Source: Xanthomonas sp. (GTDB taxonomy: Bacteria > Pseudomonadota > Gammaproteobacteria > Xanthomonadales > Xanthomonadaceae). Taken from it: a DNA stretch of 64,000 nt. Position numbers and translations under genes: made by a program. Shown here one piece after another: positions 35,004-43,601 of the stretch (the first letter of the stretch is position 1; each line of letters begins with the position of its first letter). Location: positions 1-64,000 of the forward strand of contig JADFDQ010000012.1 of NCBI GenBank assembly GCA_018262705.1. Direction: 5' to 3'. The notes beneath the pieces were generated by a model. The model searched no databases. It saw only the letters and a list, made by a program, of their open reading frames with translations, and was not told the origin of the DNA.

Positions 35004-35130
35004 GCGTGGCCAGTGAACTGCGTCGAGGCCTGCCTGAACAGGTGTTGAAATTCCGATCGCTTCGGGATTGCTGGCCGAGCGGAGCAGGCGCATCCATGGA
35101 CTGGTCGTGCAATCTTCGGAAGCAAAAGTG

Positions 35131-35376
35131 ATGGCTCCTGGGGAACGGTTTGAAACAACCACGCTGGATCTGCGCGCGCTGCCCGCACCGGAGCCGCTGC
35201 TGCGAGCGCTGGATGCGGTCGATGCGCTTGCGCCGGGACAGGTCGTGGTCGTGCTGACGCCGCTGCTGCCGCATCCGCTGCTGGTCGAACTGGAAGCACG
35301 CGGTTTGCTCTGGCAAGCCAGTGAGCGCGCCGATGGCGGTTCGGAGATTCGCATCGAGCGTCCGGGATCGGCGTGA
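35131..35376 (+). CDS. DUF2249-domain protein
   Basis: This 81-residue protein (MAPGERFETTTLDLRALPAP) has one DUF2249-like domain: the LDLRALP strand, a helix, then GQVVVVLTPLLPHPLLVELEARG and EIRIERPG. Such small proteins are often encoded next to nitric-oxide and anaerobic respiration genes; their chemical role is not established. GGAAG lies about nine bases before ATG 35131. It overlaps the next gene by four bases (GTGA). The 127 bp between fnr and this gene holds nothing I recognise. Confidence 0.75.
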   Translation: MAPGERFETTTLDLRALPAPEPLLRALDAVDALAPGQVVVVLTPLLPHPLLVELEARGLLWQASERADGGSEIRIERPGSA

Positions 35377-36740
35377 CCAAGCTGCGCATGGCGCAGGCGC
35401 CGCGGCCTGCCATCCCGCGTCTGTTTTTGCGCAGCGCCGCCGCGTGGGGCGTCGTGGCCGGTGTGCTGCTGGCGCTGGACGGCGAGGCGATGCTGGCCTC
35501 GCGCTGGGCCGGGCCAACGCTGGCGCTGGTGCATGCCTTCACCCTGGGCTTCCTGGGCAATGCGATGTTCGGCGCCCTGCTGCAGTTTCTTCCGGTGGCC
35601 GCAGGCGTGCAGGTGCGCGGCGGCGAACGCGGAGCGCGAATCCTGCATCTCGCGCTCAATCTGGGGGCGCTGCTGCTGGAGATTGCGTTTCTCTGCCCGC
35701 AGCGGCTTCATGCCGGCTGGGGCGGCGGCGTCCTGACGCTGGCTTTTGTACTGATGGCTGCTTTCGTTCTGCCGGGCCTGCCCAAGGCCGAAGGCGAGCG
35801 TTTCCTGCGTCAGGGCATGGGGTTTGCCGTGGCTGCGGCGCTGGTGACGGCACTGCTCGGTTTTCTGCTCGCGCTTGGATGGAGTGGGCAGCTGCGGTTG
35901 CCGCAGCAGGCGCTGACCGACGCCCACGCCGACTGGGGCGTGCTGGGCTGGGTGCTGGGACTGCTGGCGGCGGTGGCGCGGGTGGTAGCGCCGATGTTTC
36001 AGGGCGTTGCGCCGGTTCCGCAGCGATGGCAGGCGTTCTGGCAAATCGCGCTGTACGCGCTGCTTGCGGTGCTGCTGACGTTTGCGGCGGCCGGGTTGGA
36101 AGCGATCTGGCTGCGCGTTGCGCTGTCCGTCGTGGTGCTGGCATTTGCATTGGGCGGGCTGTTGATGCAGGTGCGTTCGCGCCATCTGCGCAAGGCTCCG
36201 CTGACCTTCTTCTGGAGTGCGGGATATCTGGCTTTGCTGGCTTCCGCCGGCCTTGCTCTTGCCGGGTCTGTCGATGCGGTTCTCATCGGCGCATTGGCGA
36301 TCGCGATCGGATTGCCGTTGCTGGTCACCGGGATGGCGCTGGAGATCGTCGCGTTTCTCGGCTGGATCGAACTGCAGCGCGAATGCGGCAAGGGCGTGCA
36401 TGTGCCGGGCGTGCAGCTGTTGCTGCCGTCGCGCAACAAGGCGGTTGTGCTGGCGCTGCACCTCGTGGCTGCGGTTTTGATGGTATTGGCCGTGCTGTGG
36501 CCGCACTGGGCTGTTGCGGCCGGGTGCGCATGGATGCTTTCGCACGGCACGGCTTTCGTGACGCTGGGCGGCGCGCATCGGCGCGGGCGCCGGTTTGTTT
36601 CCGAACGCGTTGTTTCCGAACGTGCGGCGCGCGTGGACATGAACGCGCGTGGACCGGGCGCTGACCCCAACCTGCACGATCCGGACAAGAACCTTAAAAT
36701 GACGCCGGTCAAGGATTCGGATCTGCGTCCGCCGGCATGA
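35373..36740 (+). CDS. Multi-pass membrane protein next to fnr and DUF2249
   Basis: This 455-residue, very hydrophobic protein has roughly twelve predicted helices. Early motifs are LVHAFTLGFLGNAMFGALLQ and FLPVAAGVQVRGG, with repeated His/Gly patterns in helices reminiscent of NnrS and haem-copper-like proteins. I cannot assign it more precisely. The C-terminal 50 residues are basic, then polar. The GTG start overlaps the DUF2249 stop; an in-frame ATG lies five codons later. Gene order fnr-DUF2249-membrane protein suggests a role in low-oxygen or NO metabolism (inference). Confidence 0.75.
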   Translation: MTKLRMAQAPRPAIPRLFLRSAAAWGVVAGVLLALDGEAMLASRWAGPTLALVHAFTLGFLGNAMFGALLQFLPVAAGVQVRGGERGARILHLALNLGALLLEIAFLCPQRLHAGWGGGVLTLAFVLMAAFVLPGLPKAEGERFLRQGMGFAVAAALVTALLGFLLALGWSGQLRLPQQALTDAHADWGVLGWVLGLLAAVARVVAPMFQGVAPVPQRWQAFWQIALYALLAVLLTFAAAGLEAIWLRVALSVVVLAFALGGLLMQVRSRHLRKAPLTFFWSAGYLALLASAGLALAGSVDAVLIGALAIAIGLPLLVTGMALEIVAFLGWIELQRECGKGVHVPGVQLLLPSRNKAVVLALHLVAAVLMVLAVLWPHWAVAAGCAWMLSHGTAFVTLGGAHRRGRRFVSERVVSERAARVDMNARGPGADPNLHDPDKNLKMTPVKDSDLRPPA

Positions 36741-36893
36741 TCGCTTTTGCCTTCCCAGCCAACCATCGGGTATTGCCTGAAGTGTTCCAATCAAAACCTG
36801 TGTGGATCGATCCCGTTCTCCGGCACGCGCTCTGCGTTGCCAGGCATTTCCATTCCCTCCCGCTGATGGCGTACTGACGATCGCCTTTTCTTT

Positions 36894-36914
36894 GGCGCCG
36901 CTGCGGGCGGCGTC
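36894..36914 (+). terminator. Hairpin just before the nadA ribosome site
   Basis: GGCGCCGC (36894-36901) pairs with GCGGCGTC (36907-36914; one G-U), followed by GCTTTGTCC. It ends ten bases before the GAGG ribosome site of nadA. The rest of the 190-bp spacer 36741-36930 has no convincing gene. It could be the terminator of the upstream membrane-protein gene or a leader structure of nadA. Confidence 0.35.
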
Positions 36915-36933
36915 GCTTTGTCCCGAGGTCATG

Positions 36934-37962
36934 ATGAATGCAACCGTTGCCCCTGCCTGGAGCCCCGAACTGGAAGCGCGCTATGCGCCGCTGGCGGAAA
37001 CGCTCGAACGCCTGATTCCGTGCGTGGAGGTGCCGCTGCATCTGCCGTGGATTCACGCGATCAATGCGCTGAAGAAGGAGCGCGGCGCGCTGATCATGGC
37101 GCACAACTACCAGTCGCCGGAGATCTTCCACGGCGTGGCCGACATCACCGGAGACTCGCTGGCGCTGGCGCAGCAGGCGGCAAGCTGCGACAGCGACTTG
37201 ATCGTGATGTGCGGCGTGCACTTCATGGCCGAGAGCGTGAAGGTACTGGCGCCGAACAAGACCGTGCTGATCCCCGACATGGAGGCAGGCTGTTCGCTGG
37301 CGGCTTCGATCACCGCCGAGGACGTGCTCGCGCTGCGCGCCAGGCATCCGGGACTGCCGGTGGTCAGCTACGTCAACACGTCGGCCGCCGTGAAAGCCGT
37401 GTCCGATTCCTGCTGCACCTCGGCCAACGCCGTGCAGGTGGTCGAATCGGTCGCCGAGGAATTCGGCGTGGACAAGGTGATTTTTCTTCCCGACCGGTAT
37501 CTCGGTTCGTGGGTCGCTCAGCAGACCGACATTGAACTTGTGCTGTGGAACGGCGCCTGCGAGGTTCACGAGAAGTTCACCGCGGCCGAGGCGCGCCACA
37601 CCCGCGAGCGCTTCAACGCGAAAATCGTGGCGCACCCGGAATGCCCGCCCGAGGTGCTGGCCGAGGCGGACTTCGTCGGCTCCACCAGCGCGATGGGCAA
37701 ATGGTTGGCCAAGGAAAAGCCGGAGCGGGTGGCGATGATCACCGAGTGCTCGATGGCCGACAACCTGCGCAATGATTTTCCGCAGGTCGAGTTCATCAAG
37801 CCCTGCAACCTGTGTCCGTACATGAAGAAGATCACGCTGCCGAAGATCCACGCCGTGCTGCGGGATCTGAGCAACGAGGTGGTGGTGTCGCCGGAGGATG
37901 TGGTCGGCGCGCGCCGTGCGCTGGACCGGATGCTGGCAGTCGGACGTCGCGACAAGGTGTGA
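36934..37962 (+). CDS. nadA: Quinolinate synthase
   Basis: NadA condenses iminoaspartate with dihydroxyacetone phosphate to quinolinate in NAD synthesis, using a 4Fe-4S cluster. The 342-residue product has the conserved AHNYQSPEIF, DMEAGCSLA, SYVNTSAAVK and FIKPCNLCPYMKKITL, providing cysteines for the cluster. ATG 36934 is five bases after GAGG; ATG 36931 also lies in frame. The next gene, nadB, makes the substrate iminoaspartate and overlaps by four bases. Confidence 0.97.
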   Translation: MNATVAPAWSPELEARYAPLAETLERLIPCVEVPLHLPWIHAINALKKERGALIMAHNYQSPEIFHGVADITGDSLALAQQAASCDSDLIVMCGVHFMAESVKVLAPNKTVLIPDMEAGCSLAASITAEDVLALRARHPGLPVVSYVNTSAAVKAVSDSCCTSANAVQVVESVAEEFGVDKVIFLPDRYLGSWVAQQTDIELVLWNGACEVHEKFTAAEARHTRERFNAKIVAHPECPPEVLAEADFVGSTSAMGKWLAKEKPERVAMITECSMADNLRNDFPQVEFIKPCNLCPYMKKITLPKIHAVLRDLSNEVVVSPEDVVGARRALDRMLAVGRRDKV

Positions 37963-39404
37963 ACACGGCCGATCCGATCATTGTTGTCGGCGGCGGGATC
38001 GCCGGCGTCGCCACCGCGCTGGCCGCGGCGCCGGCGCCAGTCTTGCTGCTGACGCGCGCGCCCGGTGCGCGCGGTGCGGCGAGCCTGCTCGCTCAGGGCG
38101 GCATCGCAGCAGCAGTGGGGCCTGGCGACACGCCCGAAGACCACGCGCGCGACACCCTGACAGCGGGCAGCCAGCACAACGATCCGGCGATCGTCGATCT
38201 GCTCACGCGCAGCGCGCCGGAGGCGGTGCGCTGGCTGGAATTGCTGGGCGTCGCGTTCGATCGCAACCCGGACGGAGGCCTAGCGCTGGGGCGCGAAGGC
38301 GGCCATGATCGTCCGCGCATTGTCCACGCTGGCGGCGATGCCACCGGCGCAAAAGTGATGGAGTCGCTGGTCACTGCGGCGCGCGCTTCGGGACACATCA
38401 CCCGTCGCGCCGGGGTCGAGGTCGATGGCCTGCTGCGGGATGACGCCGGCGTTTGCGGTGTTGGTTTCACCTGTGCCGATGGAACGCGCGAGACGGTGCG
38501 CGGTCGCGCGGTGGTGCTGGCCACCGGCGGCATCGGCGCGCTGTTCGCCCAGACCAGCAATCCGCCCGACGCCGATGGCAGCGGGCTGGCGCTTGCACAC
38601 GCCGTGGGCGCGAAGCTGCGCGACCTTGAATTCGTGCAATTTCATCCGACCGCGCTGATGCTGCCTGGGCAGCACAGCCTGCCGCTGATCACCGAAGCGC
38701 TGCGCGGCGCCGGCGCATGCCTGCTCGACTCGAAAGGACGTGCGCTGATGGACGGCGTGCACCCGCTCGGCGATCTGGCGCCGCGCGACATCGTGGCGCG
38801 CGAAGTCTGGAAGGCCGTCCAGCGCGGCGGCGCGGTGCTGGATGCACACAGCGTGGGCGCGGCGTTCTCGAACAAGTTTCCAACCGTGCTGCGCGCCTGC
38901 CTCGACCACGGCATCGACCCGCGGGTGCAGCCGATTCCGGTGGTGCCGGCGGCGCACTTCCACATGGGCGGGATCGCGACCGACGCGGACTGCCGGACGT
39001 CGCTGGCCAATCTGTACGCGGTGGGCGAGGTCGCCTGCAACGGCGTCCACGGTGCCAATCGTCTGGCCAGCAATTCGCTGCTGGAAGGCGTGGTGTTCGG
39101 ACGCAGGTTGGGCCAGCGCCTGCGCGAGTCGACTGCGCTGCCGACGCAGGCTGTCGTCGTCGAAAAGCGCCGGAGCAAGGGTCTTGATGCCCACGCGCAA
39201 GTGGTACTGCGTTCGCTGATGGCGCAGGCGATGGGGCCGCTGCGCACCGGCGCGGCGCTGCAGGAAGCGCTGGATGCCAGTCATGCGCTGGCGGAGTCCG
39301 GCTGGCAGGGCGGCGTGGCGAATGCCCTGATTGCCGCTGCGCTGGAGCGCAAGGACAGCCTCGGCGCACACTTTCGCAGCGATGCGATGGCGGTTGTGTG
39401 CTGA
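37959..39404 (+). CDS. nadB: L-aspartate oxidase
   Basis: NadB is the FAD enzyme that oxidises aspartate to iminoaspartate for NadA. The 481-residue product starts at GTG 37959, overlapping the nadA stop (GTGA). It shows the dinucleotide fold IIVVGGGIAGVATAL, the substrate-site segment QFHPTALML, HFHMGGIATD and GANRLASNSLLEG. It is about 60 residues shorter than E. coli NadB, mainly through a trimmed C-terminal helical domain, but all catalytic blocks are present. Confidence 0.95.
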   Translation: MNTADPIIVVGGGIAGVATALAAAPAPVLLLTRAPGARGAASLLAQGGIAAAVGPGDTPEDHARDTLTAGSQHNDPAIVDLLTRSAPEAVRWLELLGVAFDRNPDGGLALGREGGHDRPRIVHAGGDATGAKVMESLVTAARASGHITRRAGVEVDGLLRDDAGVCGVGFTCADGTRETVRGRAVVLATGGIGALFAQTSNPPDADGSGLALAHAVGAKLRDLEFVQFHPTALMLPGQHSLPLITEALRGAGACLLDSKGRALMDGVHPLGDLAPRDIVAREVWKAVQRGGAVLDAHSVGAAFSNKFPTVLRACLDHGIDPRVQPIPVVPAAHFHMGGIATDADCRTSLANLYAVGEVACNGVHGANRLASNSLLEGVVFGRRLGQRLRESTALPTQAVVVEKRRSKGLDAHAQVVLRSLMAQAMGPLRTGAALQEALDASHALAESGWQGGVANALIAAALERKDSLGAHFRSDAMAVVC

Positions 39405-39537
39405 ACTCGGACTGTCGCAGTTCTGAACGAACGATGACCCTGCGTCGGTGTGCTTGACGCCAGTCAGTTGGGTGCGGCGCCTAGTCTGTCAACCTTGCAC
39501 GGAGGGGCCCGCAAACCAACCCCATTGGAGAAGGAAG

Positions 39538-40005
39538 ATGTCCAGCAAGACCGTTGCCCTGCTGCTTGTGATGAGCGGCGCGCTCGTCGCCGCGCCGGCA
39601 TGGGCGCAGTCCACCACCCATTCCGGCCATGCGGCGCACGCCACCGAGGCGACGCCGGCGATCCCGGCCCAGCGTTGGGCGACCGATGCGCCGCTGCGCG
39701 CCGGCATGCGCCAAGTCAGCGCCTCCGTAAATATTCTGGCCCTTGACCGGGCGGGACGGCTGGACGCCGGCCGACGCACGGCTGCTGCGGCTCAGATTGA
39801 CGCCGCAATCAAGGACATGATCGCCAACTGCAAGCTTGAACCCGACGCCGACGCCGCGCTGCACGGGCTGCTTGCCAAGTTCATGATCGGCGCCGATGCC
39901 GCACGCAAGGGGCCGCTGTCGGCTGCTGGCCTGACTTCGATGCAGGAAGCTTTGGCGCGGTATCCGCAGATGTTCAACGATCCGGATTGGGCTGCACGCA
40001 AGTAG
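39538..40005 (+). CDS. Small exported protein of unknown function
   Basis: This 155-residue protein, which I do not recognise, has a clear Sec signal peptide: MSSKTVALLLVMSGALVAAP, with cleavage likely after AWA (about residue 23). A His-rich stretch (STTHSGHAAHATEA) could bind metal. The mature domain is mostly helical, with one Cys in MIANCKLEPDADAALHGLLA. GAAGGAAG precedes ATG 39538. It is likely periplasmic. The convergent neighbour starts nine bases after its stop. The 133-bp upstream spacer has no gene. Confidence 0.8.
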   Translation: MSSKTVALLLVMSGALVAAPAWAQSTTHSGHAAHATEATPAIPAQRWATDAPLRAGMRQVSASVNILALDRAGRLDAGRRTAAAAQIDAAIKDMIANCKLEPDADAALHGLLAKFMIGADAARKGPLSAAGLTSMQEALARYPQMFNDPDWAARK

Positions 40006-40014
40006 TCGTGGTTT

Positions 40015-41154
40015 TTAGGTGTCGCCGGTCGTGAAAGCGCCGTTTCTGCGCGGCGGCAGCAGCGCCCCGCTGGCGAGTGCGGCGGCAATGGCCTGCTGCC
40101 AAGGCGCGATGTCGAGGCCGTGCGCTCGCCGCCAATCGGCGTCGAACAGGGTTTCGCGGTAGCGCTGGCCGCGATCGCACAGTAGGCTGACGATGCTGCC
40201 GCGCTGGCCTGCAGCGCGCATTCGCGTGGCCAGCGTCAGGCAGGCGGCAAAGTTGGTTCCAGACGAGCCGCCGTAGCGCGCATCGAGCAGGGATTCCAGC
40301 TGCAGCGCAGCGGCGATTGATGCGGGGTCATCGACTTCGATCACTTCATCCACCACGTCGAACAGAAATCCCGGCTCCACCCGCGGCCGGCCGATGCCTT
40401 CGATCACGGTCGGCTGGCTGGCCACGGCGTCGCGGCTGCGGCTGCGCCAGCCGTGCACGTAGCCGCTGCCGGTCGGTTCGGCCACGCACAGGCGGGTGTC
40501 GAGCCGGCGATAGCGCAGGTAGCGTCCGATGGTGGCGGAGGTGCCGCCGGTGCCGGCACCGCAGACGATCCAGGTCGGCTCGTGCGGCGTCTCGCGGCGC
40601 ATCTGGCCGATGATCGATTCGGCGATGTTGTTGTTGCCGCGCCAGTCGGTGGCGCGTTCGGCCAATTCGAACTGGTCGAGGTGGCAGGCACCTTCCAGCG
40701 CGTGCTGCGCGGCGCGCACGTGAACTTGGGAAGGATCTTCGACCAGATCGCACTGACCGCCCAGCGCCTGCACCTGATGGATTTTCTGCGGCGCAGTGCA
40801 GGCAGGCATCACCGCGACGAAGGGCAGGCCGAGCAGACGCGCGAACCAAGCTTCTGAAATTGCGGTGCTGCCGGAAGAGGCATCGACCACGGTCTGGCCC
40901 TGCCGCAGCCGGCCGTTGCACAGCGCGTACAGGAACAGCGAACGCGCCAATCGATGTTTCAAACTGCCGGTCGGATGGCTGGCTTCGTCCTTGAAGTAGA
41001 AGGCGATGTCGGGAAAGCCCGGAAAATCCAGCCGCAGCAGATGGGTGTCGGCCGAGCGCGCGGCTTCCTGTTCAAGCAGCGCCAGCGCGGCATTCAGCCA
41101 AACGCGTTCGCTGCTGCCGTTTCCGGATTCGTTGGTCGTGGTCATGGCGTCCAT
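40015..41154 (-). CDS. PLP-dependent cysteine synthase-family enzyme, Cds1-like
   Basis: This fold-type II PLP enzyme resembles the Cds1 cysteine desulfhydrase group. The 379-residue product has the PLP lysine in HPTGSLKHRLARSLFLYALC, the substrate loop ASSGSTAISEAWFA, the unusual block ERATDWRGNNNIAESI and the phosphate-cup VCGAGTGGTSATIGRYLRYR. The last two are strongly Cds1-like as I recall that family. It may release sulfide from cysteine; cysteine synthase activity cannot be excluded. The start is ATG 41154, with ATG 41145 an alternative. It follows the decarboxylase gene by 23 bases. Confidence 0.82.
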   Translation of the reverse strand: MDAMTTTNESGNGSSERVWLNAALALLEQEAARSADTHLLRLDFPGFPDIAFYFKDEASHPTGSLKHRLARSLFLYALCNGRLRQGQTVVDASSGSTAISEAWFARLLGLPFVAVMPACTAPQKIHQVQALGGQCDLVEDPSQVHVRAAQHALEGACHLDQFELAERATDWRGNNNIAESIIGQMRRETPHEPTWIVCGAGTGGTSATIGRYLRYRRLDTRLCVAEPTGSGYVHGWRSRSRDAVASQPTVIEGIGRPRVEPGFLFDVVDEVIEVDDPASIAAALQLESLLDARYGGSSGTNFAACLTLATRMRAAGQRGSIVSLLCDRGQRYRETLFDADWRRAHGLDIAPWQQAIAAALASGALLPPRRNGAFTTGDT

Positions 41155-41177
41155 GATTGCCGCAAGCGGCGTCGCGC

Positions 41178-43145
41178 TCAAGTCGCCAGCAGGGTGCGTA
41201 CCCGCGCGGCGAGGTGTTCGAAGTACAGGTCGATGTAGCTGACGCGATTTTCGCGATCGATCAGATACGGGTTCATCAGCGTGTGTCGCAGAATGACCAG
41301 TTTGCCGTTGCCCTCGTCGTCCAGGGTGGCGGCATCCAGACCAAGCGCGTCGAAGATGCGGCCGATGGCTTCCTCGCCCAGCGATTCCGGCTTCAGGGTC
41401 GTGGCCGAAGCGAAGAATTGTTTGTCTTGCACCGGGTGGCGCGGGTCGATCCGCAGCTCGTCGTGCAGACGCCGCACGAAGGCATTGGCGACCGGCACCG
41501 AAGCGTTGCCGGCAGGATTGAGAGCGAGGCAGACGAGATTGCTGTCCGGGTCGAACGGCATCAGCGCGCGCACCACGCCGGCGCTGTCCTGCGCGAAGCG
41601 CTGCGCGCGCTCGCGGAAGTGTTCCGCGGCGCGGATGGTCTGCGCAGGAAGCAGTCCGAAATGGGCGTGATCCAGCGGCAGCACCTTGTGGGTGACGTAG
41701 ACGGCGGCGGCGGCGGCGCCGGATTTGGAGCCTTCCGGGATGATCTGGCCGAGCCCGCGGTAGCGGGTCATGTAGTCGGGCGCGGCCTGGCCGTGGAACA
41801 CGTAGTCGGCCGACTCGGTCAGCAATGCGGTGGCGCGGTGGTCACGGCAGACGAAGGCGCCGGCGCCGTAGGGCAGATAGCCGAGCTTGTGCGGGTCGAC
41901 GGTGGCCGAATCGGTTTCGCCGAGCGCCGCGAGTGCGGCGTACACGCCCGGCGTCGGGAAAGCCTGGAAGCCGCAGGCCACGTCCTCGCGGGCGCGCAGG
42001 CTGCCGTCTTCGTTGCGAAACAATGTGGCCAGATAACCGCCCCAGGCCGCGTCGACGTGCACGGCAAAGCCGAGGCCGCGCTGCGCGAAGCGTTCGCGCG
42101 CGGCAACCACGGCGTCGATCGGATCGACCGTGCCGTATTCGGTGGTGCCCAGCACCGCCACCGCCATCAGCACCGGCTGGCGTTCTTGCAAACAGTGTTC
42201 CAATGTCGCTTCCAACGCATCGACGTCGATGCGCATGCCGCGCTCGGGAAGTTTTTCCAGCTGCGCGCGACCCAGACCGAGCAGCTTGCAGCCCTTGCTC
42301 CACGAGTAGTGCGCGGTGATCGGCGCAAGCACTTTCGGAACCTTCAGATCGGGGTGGGCGGCGAAGAAATCGACCAGCCCGAGCTGTTCGATCCGCGCCG
42401 CTTCCACCTGCGCTTTCCAGCGCTTGCGTTCGGCGGGCGTGGCTTGCGCCAGCCACCGGCCCCAGCGGGCGATCAGTTCGGTTGCTGCGCGCGGGTGCAG
42501 GTTGAACGCCGTCCAGTCGTCTTCCGGCAAATCGAGATCGTCGATGCCGGCGGCGCGCAGCGTGACCGGGAAGGCCTTTTGCGCCAGCGCCAGCCGCAGC
42601 GCCTGATAGTTGGCCACGGTGCCGCCCGAGGTCAGGTGGCCGAAGGCGCAGTCCGGACGCGCGGGGTCGGCGACGTAGCCCAGCATTTTCGCCAGCTGCA
42701 ACCCGACCTTGACCTCCATCTCCACCGTCACCGGCGCGGTGTCTTCGGTGACGTTGTTCGGGTTGTAGGGCAGGGTCAGGATCTGTGCGGCCAGCCCCGG
42801 CAGCAGCAGGTCGGATGCCATGTGACCGATGTAGCGCGGGCTATGGAACGGCACCGATTTCTTCAGCGCGGCCGACAGCAGGTGCAGCTCGCGGCGCATT
42901 TTCGCCTCAAAGGCGAGATAGTCCGGATGCAGGGCGGCTGTGGTGGAAATCGCCAGCGGATCTTCAGGATGGAAATTGCGCCGCCAATAGACGTGGTCGC
43001 GCAGGAATTCGACCACGAGCTTTTCCAGCAGGGTGTCGTTCTGTGCGTAGGGACCGAGGAAGCAGGCGTCCAGCGTGTGTTGGCGTGGGACATCGAATGG
43101 ATCGGGCGTGCCGTGCTGGTCGGACTCGGAGGGTGTCGCGGCCAT
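41178..43145 (-). CDS. Group II PLP-dependent decarboxylase (tyrosine-decarboxylase-like)
   Basis: This is an amino-acid decarboxylase of the aromatic/glutamate/tyrosine group II family. The 655-residue product has the cofactor Asp365 in VHVDAAWGG, the PLP lysine K420 in TVDPHKLGYLPYGAG, SGGTVANYQALR and a long family-typical N-terminal region. The WGGY/PHKLGYLPY pattern is closest to bacterial tyrosine decarboxylases of about 620 residues, but the substrate is not certain. GAGGA precedes ATG 43145 by seven bases. It is in line with the SirB2-like and NnrS genes upstream (gaps 23 and 31 bases). Confidence 0.85.
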   Translation of the reverse strand: MAATPSESDQHGTPDPFDVPRQHTLDACFLGPYAQNDTLLEKLVVEFLRDHVYWRRNFHPEDPLAISTTAALHPDYLAFEAKMRRELHLLSAALKKSVPFHSPRYIGHMASDLLLPGLAAQILTLPYNPNNVTEDTAPVTVEMEVKVGLQLAKMLGYVADPARPDCAFGHLTSGGTVANYQALRLALAQKAFPVTLRAAGIDDLDLPEDDWTAFNLHPRAATELIARWGRWLAQATPAERKRWKAQVEAARIEQLGLVDFFAAHPDLKVPKVLAPITAHYSWSKGCKLLGLGRAQLEKLPERGMRIDVDALEATLEHCLQERQPVLMAVAVLGTTEYGTVDPIDAVVAARERFAQRGLGFAVHVDAAWGGYLATLFRNEDGSLRAREDVACGFQAFPTPGVYAALAALGETDSATVDPHKLGYLPYGAGAFVCRDHRATALLTESADYVFHGQAAPDYMTRYRGLGQIIPEGSKSGAAAAAVYVTHKVLPLDHAHFGLLPAQTIRAAEHFRERAQRFAQDSAGVVRALMPFDPDSNLVCLALNPAGNASVPVANAFVRRLHDELRIDPRHPVQDKQFFASATTLKPESLGEEAIGRIFDALGLDAATLDDEGNGKLVILRHTLMNPYLIDRENRVSYIDLYFEHLAARVRTLLAT

Positions 43146-43168
43146 GACGGTGTCCTCAAGCGGAAAGT

Positions 43169-43570
43169 TTACAGAAGCAGCAGCCAGCCCAGCGGATTGT
43201 GCATCCTTGCGATGCCGTAGATGAAGCCGAAGGTGGCCAACGCCGCCAGATAGAAGCCCAAGCGCACCGTTCGCGTGCGCTTGGGCCGCATCGCAAAGAC
43301 GCCGAGCACGACGTAGACCACGACCAGACTCAGCTTGACGGTCAGCCAGCCGTTGGCGAACACGCCCCAAGGCAGGATCGTGATCAGGATGAGGCCGGTC
43401 GCCAGCAGGGTGGTGTCGACAAGGTAGCTGGTGTATTTTGGCAGCGGGCGCTGCGGCCATTTCGCGCCCAGCAGGGCGGCACCGCAACGCAGCAGGAAGA
43501 TCAACCCGCTGCACTGCACCGCGTGCACGTGCACCCATTTGATCTGCGGGTAGAACTCCATCAGCGCCAT
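43169..43570 (-). CDS. SirB2-like small membrane protein
   Basis: This 133-residue integral membrane protein has about four helices and begins MALMEFYPQIKWVHVHAVQC. The early FYPQIKWVHVHA with two histidines and the later LVDTTLLATGLILITILPWG fit the SirB2 family, whose function is unknown. An in-frame ATG three codons in is an alternative start. It lies between nnrS and the decarboxylase gene and is probably in the same transcript. Confidence 0.7.
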   Translation of the reverse strand: MALMEFYPQIKWVHVHAVQCSGLIFLLRCGAALLGAKWPQRPLPKYTSYLVDTTLLATGLILITILPWGVFANGWLTVKLSLVVVYVVLGVFAMRPKRTRTVRLGFYLAALATFGFIYGIARMHNPLGWLLLL

Positions 43571-43601
43571 GCGGCGTGTCCCGGTGGAACGCGCACGGTC
43601 A

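Noticed and set aside
35373-36740. Calling the membrane protein a second NnrS
   Set aside because: It lacks the NnrS N-terminal KPHRILF-type segment and the VTRVTQGHSGRP block seen in the true NnrS at 43602-44852.
36820-36870. Short frame before nadA as a leader peptide
   Set aside because: The codon content has no bias towards an amino acid related to the pathway and there is no ribosome site.
32949-36932. Roughly 1300-codon minus-strand frame spanning ccoN, fnr, DUF2249 and the membrane protein
   Set aside because: It crosses four well-supported genes, is Arg/Gln/His-rich and matches no family. It is a shadow frame of high-GC DNA.
39454-39467. TTGAC-GCCA-GTCAG upstream of the small exported gene as an FNR site
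   Set aside because: It matches the consensus in only 7 of 10 positions and no -10 lies at the expected distance.
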